Below are positions 19,443 to 28,311 of a stretch of 35,522 nt of DNA, piece after piece. Source of the DNA: Priapulus caudatus. Taxonomy: Eukaryota > Priapulida > Priapulimorpha > Priapulimorphida > Priapulidae. The position numbers were made by a program, and so were the translations under genes. The stretch is from contig NW_014577066.1 of assembly GCF_000485595.1 (NCBI RefSeq), positions 628,421 through 663,942 of the forward strand, given 5' to 3'. Each line of letters starts with the position of its first letter. Position 1 is the stretch's first letter. A model generated the notes under the pieces. The model did not search any database, was not told the DNA's origin, and saw only the letters and a program-made list of their open reading frames with translations.

Positions 19443-19560
19443 ATGCCTGAGCATTTCACCGATGAAAGAGATTTTACTAAGTGCCTGAGATCTACTGCTC
19501 AGGAATACCCGCTCTTCCGTCGTGCTCACGTCTTACCACTCTACGATGACGTCGGAGCGA
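19443..19560 (+). CDS. Candidate first coding exon, unknown protein
   Basis: The frame is open from about 19395 and has an ATG at 19443 with G at -3 (AAGGAAATG). An acceptor-like ctcacacag ends at 19416, so the exon may begin at 19417 with UTR or further codons. The translation has ordinary protein composition, starting MPEHFTDERDFTKCLRSTAQ and ending near LPLYDDVGA. To join the next exon it must end one base into a codon. The only nearby GT in that phase is GCGA|gttaca at 19561, a poor donor. An ACGAG|gcgtgt GC-type donor at 19573 is also in phase. The frame itself is plausible but its 3' boundary is not settled. It sits 470 bp downstream of the CpG promoter. Confidence 0.42.
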
Positions 19561-19655
19561 GTTACAAACGAGGCGTGTTTGCAATCTGGGTTAAACTTCG
19601 CCGACGCGTTCCCATTCTCTCTTAACTCCGCCACCTATCATTCTTTCGCTTTCAG

Positions 19656-19748
19656 ATCTTACGGCTGATCTGTTCGCTCAAGCACGGCTTCTTACTATGT
19701 TTCAGGTCGAGTCGAGGCTTACGGACTGGTCCGTCGGCGTCACCGTCG
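19656..19748 (+). CDS. Internal coding exon A, unknown protein
   Basis: The acceptor has a good polypyrimidine tract (cattctttcgctttcag) and the donor is GTCG|gtaggt. The exon is 93 bp: two bases complete a codon, then 30 codons, then one base left over. The open frame reads LTADLFAQARLLTMFQ then VESRLTDWSVGVTV, with hydrophobic and charged residues alternating as in a soluble globular protein. Another frame is also open here, but it hits a stop in the third exon, whereas this one continues through all three. I do not recognise the family. Confidence 0.68.
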
Positions 19749-19838
19749 GTAGGTGTTCTTCGGATGCGCATCGATCCGAATTCAGTGCAATTACATCCAT
19801 GCGGTGGAAACTTGCCGGCGCTTAATTTTCATTTTCGT

Positions 19839-19852
19839 CCACAAGATGGCGC
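19839..19852 (+). promoter_or_regulatory. CTCF-like motif, one mismatch
   Basis: CCACAAGATGGCGC differs from the CTCF core CCASYAGRKGGCRS only at the fifth base. It lies about 90 bp inside the intron after coding exon A. Confidence 0.4.
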
Positions 19853-19912
19853 CTCTGTACCCGCTGAGCCATGATCTTTCCCGTAACCGATTTACGCGTC
19901 CCTTGTGATTCG

Positions 19913-19925
19913 GGGGGGGGGGGGG
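19913..19925. repeat. G13 homopolymer
   Basis: An uninterrupted run of G, a quadruplex-prone tract, in the intron between coding exons A and B. Confidence 0.9.
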
Positions 19926-19969
19926 TTCTCTGCAACCTACCGGACCCCATGCAAAATCGTCGAGAGATT

Positions 19970-20120
19970 AATGTGTGCGTGCGTACGTGTGCGCGTGTGT
20001 GTGCGTGTGCGTGTGCGTGTGCGTGTGCGTGTGCGTGTGCGTGTGCGTGTGCGTGTTCGCGGACGTGCGTGTGTGTGCGTGTGCGTAGCGAGTGCGCGTG
20101 CGTACGTGCGTATATGCATG
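19970..20120. repeat. (GTGTGC)n hexanucleotide repeat
   Basis: About ten perfect GTGTGC units (19998-20055) with irregular GT and GC flanks. Intronic. The open frames on both strands are artefacts of the 6-bp period. Confidence 0.93.
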
Positions 20121-20742
20121 CATGGACGCGTGTGTCTACCCACCACAGAAGCTGTTTTAGATTAATTCGAATAGAATATTGCATAGCGATCGATTGGAAT
20201 AGCTCTCAGACACTTCACAATCCACCGTGCTAGGAAATGAGTGCCAAGTCCGCTCCATGATATATCTTCGCCTTTGCCTTTTTTATAAAGAATCTGGAAT
20301 TCAGTAGCAGTGTAACAGTTTTCCTTTGTTACGGTTTAGGGTTTGGGTAGCGTGGTATAACAGACCGTGCAATTGTAAATTGGATGAGGGTTTTATATGG
20401 GTTAGCTATAAATTAGCAATAGACATGTTAGAAAAGGAACACTGATATATTTATTGGACGTGCGTCTACTATGCTGTCTTTTTATAATGCAGAGGAAAAA
20501 TGGCATGCCATGATAGAAAGTAGCAGTGTTAGTATTCCAGTTCAAAGATCACCATGTATAAAGACGGGACATGTTTGATTCGTTGCCACGGCAATGTACT
20601 GCTACTCATTTATATTCGGTGTTTTATTATACAATAATGTATTTCCATGCTGTGTTAATATTTTAGGTGCATATGCAAACAGATACTTGTGATACTTAAG
20701 ATCACAAATCAATAATATTACTTGCTGTATTTTTGTCCCCAG
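20121..20742. other. Intronic stretch before coding exon B
   Basis: AT-rich unique sequence that ends in the polypyrimidine tract of the exon B acceptor. A GTTTAGGGTTTGGG phrase near 20333 is only loosely telomere-like. Confidence 0.5.
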
Positions 20743-20815
20743 GTGGCGTTTTCAGTAAGGATATCATTCCCGTCGTCGAAAATTATCTCCAGAAAGACCT
20801 CAAACCTGCTTACAT
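20743..20815 (+). CDS. Internal coding exon B, unknown protein
   Basis: The acceptor tttttgtccccag is excellent and the donor TACAT|gtaagt is near consensus. The 73-bp exon takes the one base left by the preceding exon (G+GT gives Gly) and ends with two bases of a codon. It encodes GVFSKDIIPVVENYLQKDLK followed by PAY, a typical amphipathic helical sequence. The 994-bp intron before it holds the G13 run, the GTGTGC repeat and a CTCF-like site. Confidence 0.72.
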
Positions 20816-20831
20816 GTAAGTTTCAACAGGA

Positions 20832-20846
20832 GCTGCCATCTGGCGG
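20832..20846 (-). promoter_or_regulatory. CTCF-like motif on the - strand, one mismatch
   Basis: GCTGCCATCTGGCGG fits the reverse complement of the 15-base CTCF consensus at all but one position. It starts 17 bp after the end of coding exon B. Confidence 0.4.
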
Positions 20847-21284
20847 CGAGTTCGTTAAAGAAACGACTAGAGTATTAGTCAGCACCATTCATAGTGTCGG
20901 CTGGTAATTTATCAATATTGAGTTCGGCGTGTTACCCTGACAATTAGTGACAGCAAAGAAATGGTCACGGCCTGATGATAGCTGCATGTTAAAGGAACGC
21001 ACTAATTAGAGCTTCTAATGGTGTTCGTTACTGTCGGCGATTGACCCATGTACACTACTTCGACTGCAATACAATAGCTAGCCTCTTGCACGTAATGAGC
21101 TTCCGAGATCGGATGTCGTTGATGTAGTGATCTCTTAATAGTCATTCGCGTGCCTAAATTGTCACCATGGCCTGTCCCAGCTCACTTATCTTAAGTGTCA
21201 CCTGTCCCTCACTTACTTGATTTAATTGTCACTGGCCCCTCTGCCAGTAGTTTACTTTAATCGTTGCCACTTCTTGTACCGCAG

Positions 21285-21381
21285 ACATCTGAGGAAGAAG
21301 GTTGAGGACAGACCAGAGGCGATTGACGTCTGCTGGGTGCGCTCGGCCCCGTATTCCCTCAAGTCTCTGCTCTACGTACCG
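21285..21381 (+). CDS. Internal coding exon C, unknown protein
   Basis: The acceptor is cacttcttgtaccgcag and the donor CCG|gtaagt. The 97-bp exon completes the split codon (AT+A gives Ile), then encodes 32 codons including HLRKKVEDRPEAIDVCWVR and SAPYSLKSLLYVP, ending in phase 0. The other two frames contain stops at once, which supports the chosen frame. The C-terminal LKSLLYVP loosely resembles the LLYVP/IFYVP strand of the HSP90 middle domain, but the residues before it do not fit that family, so I assign nothing. The three linked exons make at least 86 residues of one protein, whose 3' exons I cannot place with confidence. Confidence 0.72.
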
Positions 21382-21787
21382 GTAAGTCAACTCTCGGACA
21401 CAATCTCACACGAACGACATCATTTACGGTCACTCACTGCTAACCTTAAATCTTCGTGGCATTACACATAACAAGCGCTTCCGAACCTACGTTCTACATG
21501 GTGGTACTGCTGTGGATCTACGTCAAGTAGAAGCGATCCCAGAGTTCCTCTTGACACGTGCCACTCTCGCTTGCCGTGGTTTGTGATGTTAAGAGCGCCT
21601 ACATTGCAATATCAGTGAAGCGCATTTCGGATGTCATGCTTAGTAGGAATCTTTGTGCTATGCGATGATATGTGTGCGATTTAAGAACGGCACCTGACAA
21701 CACCAACCATACCCACAGTAATGAGTGCATTACAACTACGTCAGCCGTATAGATCTGGTGGTCTTAGTAGTGTATAACTATTAGACA

Positions 21788-21801
21788 CCACTAGATGGCG
21801 C
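21788..21801 (+). promoter_or_regulatory. Perfect CTCF core motif
   Basis: CCACTAGATGGCGC matches the published CTCF core CCASYAGRKGGCRS at every position. A short hairpin, GTCAGCTA (21842-21849) with TAGCTGAC (21854-21861), follows 40 bp downstream. Binding is inference; the match itself is direct. Confidence 0.6.
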
Positions 21802-22170
21802 TTTCGTGCAGCTACGGCTAGGGTAGCTACGGCACTCGAATGTCAGCTACCCATAGCTGACCCACATCTGCGCTGTCGCATGCCAGAGGATCTCAAGCAT
21901 TCACGCTAGCTCTGAAGATCGTTATATACGCTCGCGTTAACGCGACACGATACGACAGCAGTGTCCATTCAAGTGGAGGAGAAACACAGTAGAGTGGCGC
22001 CATCGATGTTGCAAGCAAATGATCGTTGAGAGTTTTAGAAACGTTTTTAAAAAGTTTACATTTCTCGGGAATGTTGAACCACGAGATTTTCGCGTAGCAT
22101 AGTTTAAACCCGATTTAACGGAAACTATGTCTTAAACCGACATCAATCTTCTTCATTGCGGTGATTTTAG

Positions 22171-22214
22171 CACGAGTCCGTTGTGCACCAAGAGTATATG
22201 ATTGATTTCAAGAG
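22171..22214 (+). CDS. Weak candidate exon, in phase with coding exon C
   Basis: Acceptor gcggtgattttag, 44 bp, donor AAGAG|gtaaca. Entered in phase 0 from coding exon C it stays open as HESVVHQEYMIDFK with two bases left over. The exon is short, and such matches occur by chance, so it is only a suggestion. Confidence 0.22.
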
Positions 22215-22356
22215 GTAACAAATAAGCACAAATAACCAAGAAACGTTACAGACCACTGCACACTCCTATTGAATAATGCGAATTTAAATTCAGAGATACT
22301 GCATGACCTCCAATCGCATACAGTCGATGTGCTAATACCACCAACTAGGCATTCCC

Positions 22357-22551
22357 ATGAATAAATGTATATATTCATGGGAATATTTGTTTGTATATGT
22401 CATTGTGATACTGTATACCACGGCTGCAAAGCATATGAATCCAGGTCCCGATGGATTGCGTAACCCCATACCGCCCACTCGCCACCTATATTTCAACGCA
22501 ACAGATTGCAAGTTGGAGGGGAACGTAGGGCCAACATTGTTACATTTTTAA
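22357..22551 (+). pseudogene. Possible non-LTR retrotransposon remnant
   Basis: A 64-codon ATG frame contains NPGPDGL after a hydrophobic stretch. PGPDG(I/L/F) occurs at the start of the reverse transcriptase domain of many LINEs, and NPGP also ends the 2A-like peptides of some CR1-type elements. Nothing further of a reverse transcriptase (no YADD-type box) is present nearby. It could equally be chance. Confidence 0.2.
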
Positions 22552-22558
22552 ATAAAAA

Positions 22559-23015
22559 ATGCACGATTTCCTTCTCGATTCGTCAATGGCGGACAAGAAC
22601 TGGAAATCACTGCAGCGATATCACTCGGCATCAGCATTAATTACGACTAATTACGATGCTGCTCAGCAAATGAGCGGCGCGATCGACAGCGATCGGTTAC
22701 ATCTGTGCCGAACATCTTCATTTCAGCTCCCGTCGATCATATCTCTTTTTAACGGCCAGTCTCGAGAAATATCTGCTATGCGGCTTCAAGGCATATATAT
22801 ATGCGAACTCGCGGTAGTTCGCGTGTGGCACGCGGGCGCCATTGCGTAGCTGATAAACTGCACGTACGCCAATCTGCCGCATGCACTAGCCGTGCGCATA
22901 TCTACCCGACGGGCATGCGAGAGCAATGTCAATGTGTTCTGTTATTTTCCTTTCGTCGGTGTATTGGTGAATCACTGCAGTACAGTGTAGCGAACGTGCC
23001 GCGCTCTAAATTAGC
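22559..23015. other. Unannotated stretch with a 96-codon frame
   Basis: An ATG frame at 22559-22849 follows an AATAAA at about 22549. It has no recognisable motif. The region becomes CpG-richer from 22800. Confidence 0.3.
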
Positions 23016-23017
23016 TG

Positions 23018-23215
23018 TCGGGAAGAGAGGAGGAAAGAGAGGGCGAGGGAGAGAGAAAGAGAGAACGAGAGACGAGAGAGACAGTGCGCGGCAGAGGGGT
23101 CGCTGGAGAGAGGTAGAAATGCAGTGAGGTAGAGAAAAAGGGAGGAAAAAAAAAGCGAAACAGAAAGAGAGAGAAAGAGAGAGAACGAGACAAAAACAGA
23201 GAAAGGGGAGCGTGA
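23018..23215. repeat. Purine-rich GA tract
   Basis: GAGAGAGGAGGAAAGAGAGG and GAAAGAGAGAGAAAGAG phrases, nearly pure purine on the + strand. Confidence 0.88.
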
Positions 23216-23715
23216 GATATTGAGAGAAGGGGCGAGCTAACAGCTAGGACAAAGAAAGCTTAACGGATAAGAGCGGGCAACCAAAGGATTCCAGGAACAC
23301 CAATCCCACAGCGAGACACGCTTGCCGAGATCCGTAAAGGCAGCATTTTACCTGAGGCAGACAGCGTAACTCCCAGTAGGGTTCACGGTGCGGTCAGATC
23401 CAGGCGAGCTGGCACGTCGCCAAATCTGTAATTGAATCATTTCGCCTCACTCCCGTATTCCAAGGAAGTTTACAAACAGTAGCCGCCTCCGAGTGGCCCC
23501 AGGAGAGACCCAGCTAGCGTTAGCTCCGGAGAAAGTCTCGCTGGACAGGTGCAGTGCATGGTCAGGGAAACCGGACCTATAATGTACTGATGTCCCGTCC
23601 AGGGGGAATCAGCTTCAGACGCCTCACCTAAAGAGTATTAGCTTCTTGAACTAGCCACCAGAGAACAGGACAGAGTGGCGTTAACCTGCTTGCGATACAC
23701 CGGTTTTCCGTTCAG
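23216..23715. other. Unannotated stretch, nothing recognised
   Basis: Unique DNA of balanced composition. A donor-like TTTAG|gtgag on the - strand near 23628 has no partner. Confidence 0.4.
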
Positions 23716-23719
23716 GGGG

Positions 23720-23841
23720 TTGTAGCACGATACGGCGACCAGGGTCGGGTTGTAGCACGATACGGCGACCAGGGTCGGGTTGTAGCACGATACGGCGACC
23801 AGGGTCGGGTTGTAGCACGATACGGCGACCAGGGTCGGGTT
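23720..23841. repeat. Four near-identical 30-bp tandem repeats
   Basis: TGTAGCACGATACGGCGACC starts at 23721, 23751, 23781 and 23811, and the copies carry no substitution that I can see. The 30-bp unit is a multiple of three. On the - strand a 91-codon frame (23638-23913) reads each copy as the decapeptide NPTLVAVSCY. Identity of the copies indicates very recent expansion or strong conversion. Expression is not supported by any promoter or splice signal. Confidence 0.95.
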
Positions 23842-23857
23842 GGGGAAGACAACGTTA

Positions 23858-23928
23858 CCTACCTTGACTACGTGACTACCTTGACTACCTTGACTACCTT
23901 GACTACGTGACAATACCTTGTTATACAG
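23858..23928. repeat. (GACTACCTT)n 9-bp repeat
   Basis: Five to six copies of GACTACCTT and the variant GACTACGTGA. On the - strand these read as Ser-Gln-Gly repeats in the same frame as the 30-bp array. Confidence 0.85.
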
Positions 23929-23949
23929 AACTGCACTAGCATTTCTTAC

Positions 23950-23984
23950 AATATATATATATGTAATAATATATAATAATATTA

Positions 23985-24032
<48 letters not shown>

Positions 24033-24162
24033 ATAATATATAATATCAAGAGTACATAATAGTAATACTATTATGTACTCTTGATAATATATATATATGT
24101 AATAATATAAATGTATTTAGTCAGTATATATATATATACTGACTAAATACATTTATATTATT
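23950..24162. repeat. TA-rich block with two near-perfect palindromes
   Basis: After a (TA)n run, 24044-24064 and 24066-24086 are perfect 21-bp reverse complements with a 1-bp spacer (core AAGAGTACATAATAGTA). Then 24101-24130 and 24133-24162 are perfect 30-bp reverse complements with a 2-bp spacer (core ATGTATTTAGTCAGTATATA). The phrase ATATATATGTAATAATATA occurs before each. Spacers this short are rarely stable in genomes. Confidence 0.9.
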
Positions 24163-24399
24163 TTGTTCACTCATGATGATTAGGTACAACCGTACAACAT
24201 ACCTATATTTTCCTATCTGATGTAAATTGCTCGCGACTACACAAAAATCTAATAGCTTGGACGTTTATTCTTAGCTATTCTACACATGTTTCTTCGGTAA
24301 AGTTTGATGATATACCGAGTTGCTGTTAGTACATAGGTTTATGCCAAAAAAGTTTAAAAAAATATAGGCGTCATAAAACGGTGACATATATTGCTTTCT
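24163..24399. other. AT-rich unique stretch
   Basis: Nothing recognised. Confidence 0.4.
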
Positions 24400-24890
24400 G
24401 GCGCCCTATACAGGAGAAGGAAAGGGTTACTGCGCATGACTATGGTAAATCATTTCCCTTAGGCGACCATATATACCAAAACATTCCCATAAATCAGCAG
24501 GTTTTTTCTAATGCCGCCTATTGAACTGACACTGCAAGTGACAGCATATAATTATGTTGTTGACTCTGCGAACATTCTTTTATAATTTTTCTGTAAGCAA
24601 GGTTTTCCTGGCACACACATGACATATACTCGCTTCTCCCAACCTCCACTGGAGTGCGGACCGCCTCGGAACAAGCCACTCGCTCTGTCAACTCATAGGT
24701 CAACTGAAGCGAGACTTCTAGTTTTTGAATAAAACATTTGCAAAAGTTGGACTCGTTTCTATCGATAAATAACTAATAAGGCGTGTGAAACTAATAAGGC
24801 ACAGGAAACCGATCATTTTATGTCAGATATTCTAACGCTCGTTGGTCGATTTGCGCGCGTAATGCCTATAGCGGCTGCATTGCGCCGCCA
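24400..24890. repeat. Dispersed repeat, copy A (pair with 26060-26560)
   Basis: Shared blocks, in the same order as copy B, are ACTGCGCA, AATCATTTCCC, GGCGACCATA, TTGCAAGTGACA(G/C)CATATA, TTCCTGGCACACACAT, CGGAACAAGCCACTCGC, CTGTCA and GCTCGTTGG. Identity is moderate with many small gaps, so the copies are old. On the - strand both copies give a similar peptide (YMLSLAVSVQ here, YMVSLATSIQ in B), but both frames are interrupted. The family is not recognised; it is probably a decayed transposon. Confidence 0.75.
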
Positions 24891-25490
24891 GCCAGGTGTA
24901 TGTATATTCAGCCGGTTATATGTTCAGCTTGGCATCGGCTGCGCGTGATGTTTTTGTGAAATTGCCATTGCTTTGGCGTACAAACCCGAATATTTAATAT
25001 TTTAACACGTTCTACAACCCATGAATTACTCCGTTCGAACTCTCCGTGCGCGTATTCTTGGTTTTGCTGCTCCATGGTTGTCAATCAAGCGCATAATCAG
25101 CAGGTAATTAGTCAGAAACGATCAAATGGAGACTTTTTACCATTGCGACGGTAATCGGCGGGCGGGAAATGTGGAAAACAAGCCTCGCGGAAAAATGAGA
25201 TTTGCAAAATGCTATGACTTCTTTAAAAGTCGCCCGTTAATTTCTAAATAAGCATGCATTAGCCTGTGACGATGGCGTTATACCATTGAGCTAGATGTAC
25301 ACAGAGTGGCACCGAATATTTAAGATTTGTAGACCCGCCTCGAATTTGTCCAAACTAAATATAAGTGTTAACCCTCGGTTACGTCATAGCGGTCTTGCTA
25401 TAAATTAGTGAGGCTGCTACTTCTAACACGGAGCAGTTAGGCGTGCAGTGGTGTATCGGCATGTCATTCTGAGTGCGTTTTACTACCCAG
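24891..25490. other. Unannotated stretch between repeat copies
   Basis: No exon or repeat identified apart from the candidate micro-exon that follows. Confidence 0.4.
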
Positions 25491-25521
25491 CTATAGATTG
25501 TCTCTAGATACCTTGTACAAG
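25491..25521 (+). CDS. Very weak candidate micro-exon
   Basis: Acceptor gcgttttactacccag, 31 bp, strong donor TACAAG|gtgagt. One frame is open (YRLSLDTLYK) and its phase fits the candidate exon at 22171-22214. The donor is good but the exon is tiny and unsupported otherwise. Confidence 0.15.
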
Positions 25522-26059
25522 GTGAGTTAACAAGGAATAAATTAGGGTCTATGACCAGGAAGGGTTGTCGTGGAAGGGGTAAGTGACGATGTCTCGAGTG
25601 AGCTAAGCTGGTTGAACCAGCCGCCATTATATAGAAGAAATTATGTATCCATATCTAGGGGGGGGGGGAGGGAGTTAAGTTGGAATATACTAGTGTACAT
25701 GACCATGGGAGCAAGGAGGAGGGTTAAGCTTCGGTGGACTTGTGTCTCGAGGAGTGGAGCTTCTACTAAATTATAGTTACGTTGAGTACTACTCTAAACA
25801 TATTATATATATGGTATATATATTGGTTGCTATAGCGCTCAAATTTACTGTTCTAATTAAGCGCCGCCTAGCCTTGCCACTCTAATAAGGTGCTGGAATG
25901 GGTATCTGCATGTATGATCGTTATTTCCTCATTACGCCTATTTAGTATGCAATCACGCCTAGCGCTAACGATGGAGCTTGTTATTACCCATTGTGCTAGT
26001 CTTGTGGGGAAATGGTGTCACACTGCGTTTTGGGACAGCGGCTGGTTAGCATTTCGTAG
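25522..26059. other. Unannotated stretch with a G/A homopolymer run
   Basis: Contains a run of about eleven G at 25658-25668 and a short TATATAT stretch near 25806. No gene supported. Confidence 0.45.
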
Positions 26060-26560
26060 AAACAAGAGCGCAATAACTGCGCAGTCGATGGTATTACGGT
26101 GGGAAATCATTTCCCATTGGCGGCCATACATACGAAAATAATTTCATGTATCAGTAGAGGTTTTTTTTTCAGAAATCGCACTGCCAACCTCTGAATTGAC
26201 GTTGCAAGTGACACCATATATTTTGTTATCTCAAAGATGCTTCCGGTATATTTATCTGTAAACAAGCTTTTTTTGGCACACACATAAAATGGCAATTTTG
26301 CAACGAGATTTTACGCGAAAAAGTAGGCGTTCTTTGGAAATTTCCCGGCCGCCACAGGAGCGCACACCGGACGAGCCACTCACACTGTCAGATGCAGCAA
26401 GGGTTCTAGTTTCTGAAATTAACAACTGCAAAGAGTTCTAACCATTTCCATCAAAAAATTTAAAAAAACCAAGCGCACGGATACGCAGCAAAACGATCTC
26501 ATTCCTGTCTTAGCGCTCATTGGCTGATTTTCCACCGTAATACCTGATATGGGCTTGATA
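26060..26560. repeat. Dispersed repeat, copy B
   Basis: Same block order as 24400-24890, including ACTGCGCAGTCGATGGTAT, GGGAAATCATTTCCC, GGCGGCCATA, TTGCAAGTGACACCATATA, TTTGGCACACACAT, CGGACGAGCCACTCACACTG and GCTCATTGG. Here GGGAAATCATTTCCC forms a 15-bp palindrome-like core that is incomplete in copy A. A T9 CAG acceptor-like string (26160-26171) lies inside it. Confidence 0.75.
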
Positions 26561-26806
26561 GAAACATGCGCACATGTCAGCCTGCGCGCGTGCGGAGAAT
26601 CATTAATTAATGAGTGGTTGAATCTATCGACAGTACTACACCTGTGATTAATCAAGTTGCCGGCAGCTACTGCGCTGCCTACGCGTTAGTGCGCTACTGT
26701 TTAATTGAGTAGAGCATTTACTCTCGTTCGCTGCTTTGGTATTCACGAATTAGTCATTCGTCCTATCTTGCTTTGATTTGCGTCTTATAGTTACCTGAAG
26801 CATCTC
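26561..26806. other. Short unique stretch
   Basis: Nothing recognised. Confidence 0.4.
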
Positions 26807-26821
26807 GTCTGTCTGTCTGCA

Positions 26822-26876
<55 letters not shown>
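26807..26876. repeat. (GTCT)n tetranucleotide microsatellite
   Basis: About 17 GTCT units with one GCAT break near 26819. Confidence 0.95.
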
Positions 26877-27504
26877 AGGAGGAAAACTATCGGAATGCGT
26901 GTAAAGCGCCTATTCTTGTTTGACAGCGACCAACGAGGCGTCTCGCCTCATATGAATGATGCACTTTATGCGCGTGCATAGTAAATGACCGGAAAAAAAA
27001 CATTATTCTTGAATTCGAACAAGTTTTAGCCGAGCAAGTGCGAGTGCATCCCTCGACGGCAAAGCCGATCAAGGTCGCAAGGCCATTGTGATGTGAACCT
27101 CTGGCTGTGTTAATGGGTCACGCTTTGGCGCTATGGGTTACTAAACCGGAAATTCGGATATACGATCCACTGCTTGTTTCGGGCCAACTCTTATTCTATC
27201 TTTTGCCGTACGTATACTATAGCATGTATCATGTACATGGGGGAAAACTGGAAATTAAATACAAATATTCTTGCTTGTATAGCGCTTCGTTTTCCAAAAC
27301 AACTTGTATGAAAAAAATAGAATTACAACTTATAACAAACGTATGTCAGCAAGTATTGTTCCGTATTTTGATAAATTAATTAATATACCAATGTACGTTT
27401 ATCAAATTTTTCAAGGCGCGTAAACAGTTTATGTTGTCTTGATAACATCAATCGTACTACGTGTGAAAAGTACAATAGCTGGCATAAAAATACCAATAAT
27501 ATAA
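26877..27504. other. Unannotated AT-rich stretch
   Basis: A 90-codon frame (27107-27379) has hydrophobic and Tyr-rich composition but no motif and no splice support. Confidence 0.4.
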
Positions 27505-27510
27505 AACAAC

Positions 27511-27817
27511 TAGAGCACTCGGATAGCACAGACCTCCGCCAAGGCAGCTGAATTCTCTCAATGTGAAATGTTTTATTAATTAATTAATTAATTAAGTGGA
27601 AAAATTAATTAATTAATTGGATCCGGATTAGTGCGAGCGTGCAGGTGGGGGAGGACTGTGGTTGCCCCTTAGCCTGTGGTTGCGTGTTTGTAAGTCTACA
27701 GCCAGCGCACCTAGCGGAAGTGAACTGAAACGTGCATGGTAACACACAAACCCTCAAACCAACACTCAAAGACACGCCGGTGAAAACATAACCTCCGCCA
27801 AGCCCCTGGCGGAGGTA
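27511..27817. mobile_element. Probable non-autonomous transposon with CCTCCGCCAAG ends
   Basis: GACCTCCGCCAAGGC (27531-27545) and GCCCCTGGCGGAGGT (27802-27816) are near inverted repeats. The right end is also a perfect 10-bp hairpin, ACCTCCGCCA-AGCCCC-TGGCGGAGGT (27791-27816). The segment ACACGCCGGTGAAAACATAA next to CCTCCGCC is, from memory, a phrase found in widespread animal repeats. An (ATTA)n region and GGATCCGGATTAG lie inside. There is no coding capacity, and I cannot fix the exact ends or a target duplication. Confidence 0.55.
27571..27618. repeat. (ATTA)n microsatellite pair
   Basis: Two short TTAATTAATTAA runs separated by GTGGAAAAA, self-complementary. Confidence 0.9.
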
Positions 27818-28110
27818 ACTAACAGTGTCTATCGGTCGGAGCCCGTTGTCAGATGCAAAACTAGTCTTAACATTGGTCTTAACATTAATCCTTTCTCATA
27901 GACTGCTGACAGAAACATAGTAAAGTTACGAGTTTGTCATACGCGGTACATAGATGTATGGTTTACGATAAAAAGTTCATGTTAAGCCTATTTTGTTTCT
28001 GACAACGAGCCACGGGTGTTTGCGTGCGCACTCCATGAGCACTAAGTGATCATGTGAGCCTATGACTGTGCGCAACATGACGATGCAGTTGTCGCTCCTG
28101 ACAGATTTAC
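27818..28110. other. Short unique stretch
   Basis: Nothing recognised. Confidence 0.4.
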
Positions 28111-28111
28111 G

Positions 28112-28280
28112 GTCGACGTGTATGCACACGAGAACGCAGACGTGCGCGCACGTACGCACACGTGCGCGCACGCACTCACGCTTTCACGCACGTACACGTA
28201 CCCGCACTCAGGCTCACACGCACCCGCACGCACACGCAAGTATACACGTGTGCGTGCGTGCGAGCGAGCGTGCGTGTGCG

Positions 28281-28311
<31 letters not shown>

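Noticed and set aside
21285-21381. Assignment of the split gene to HSP90/TRAP1 from LKSLLYVP
   Set aside because: Only one short strand matches; the preceding exons do not resemble that family's conserved blocks.
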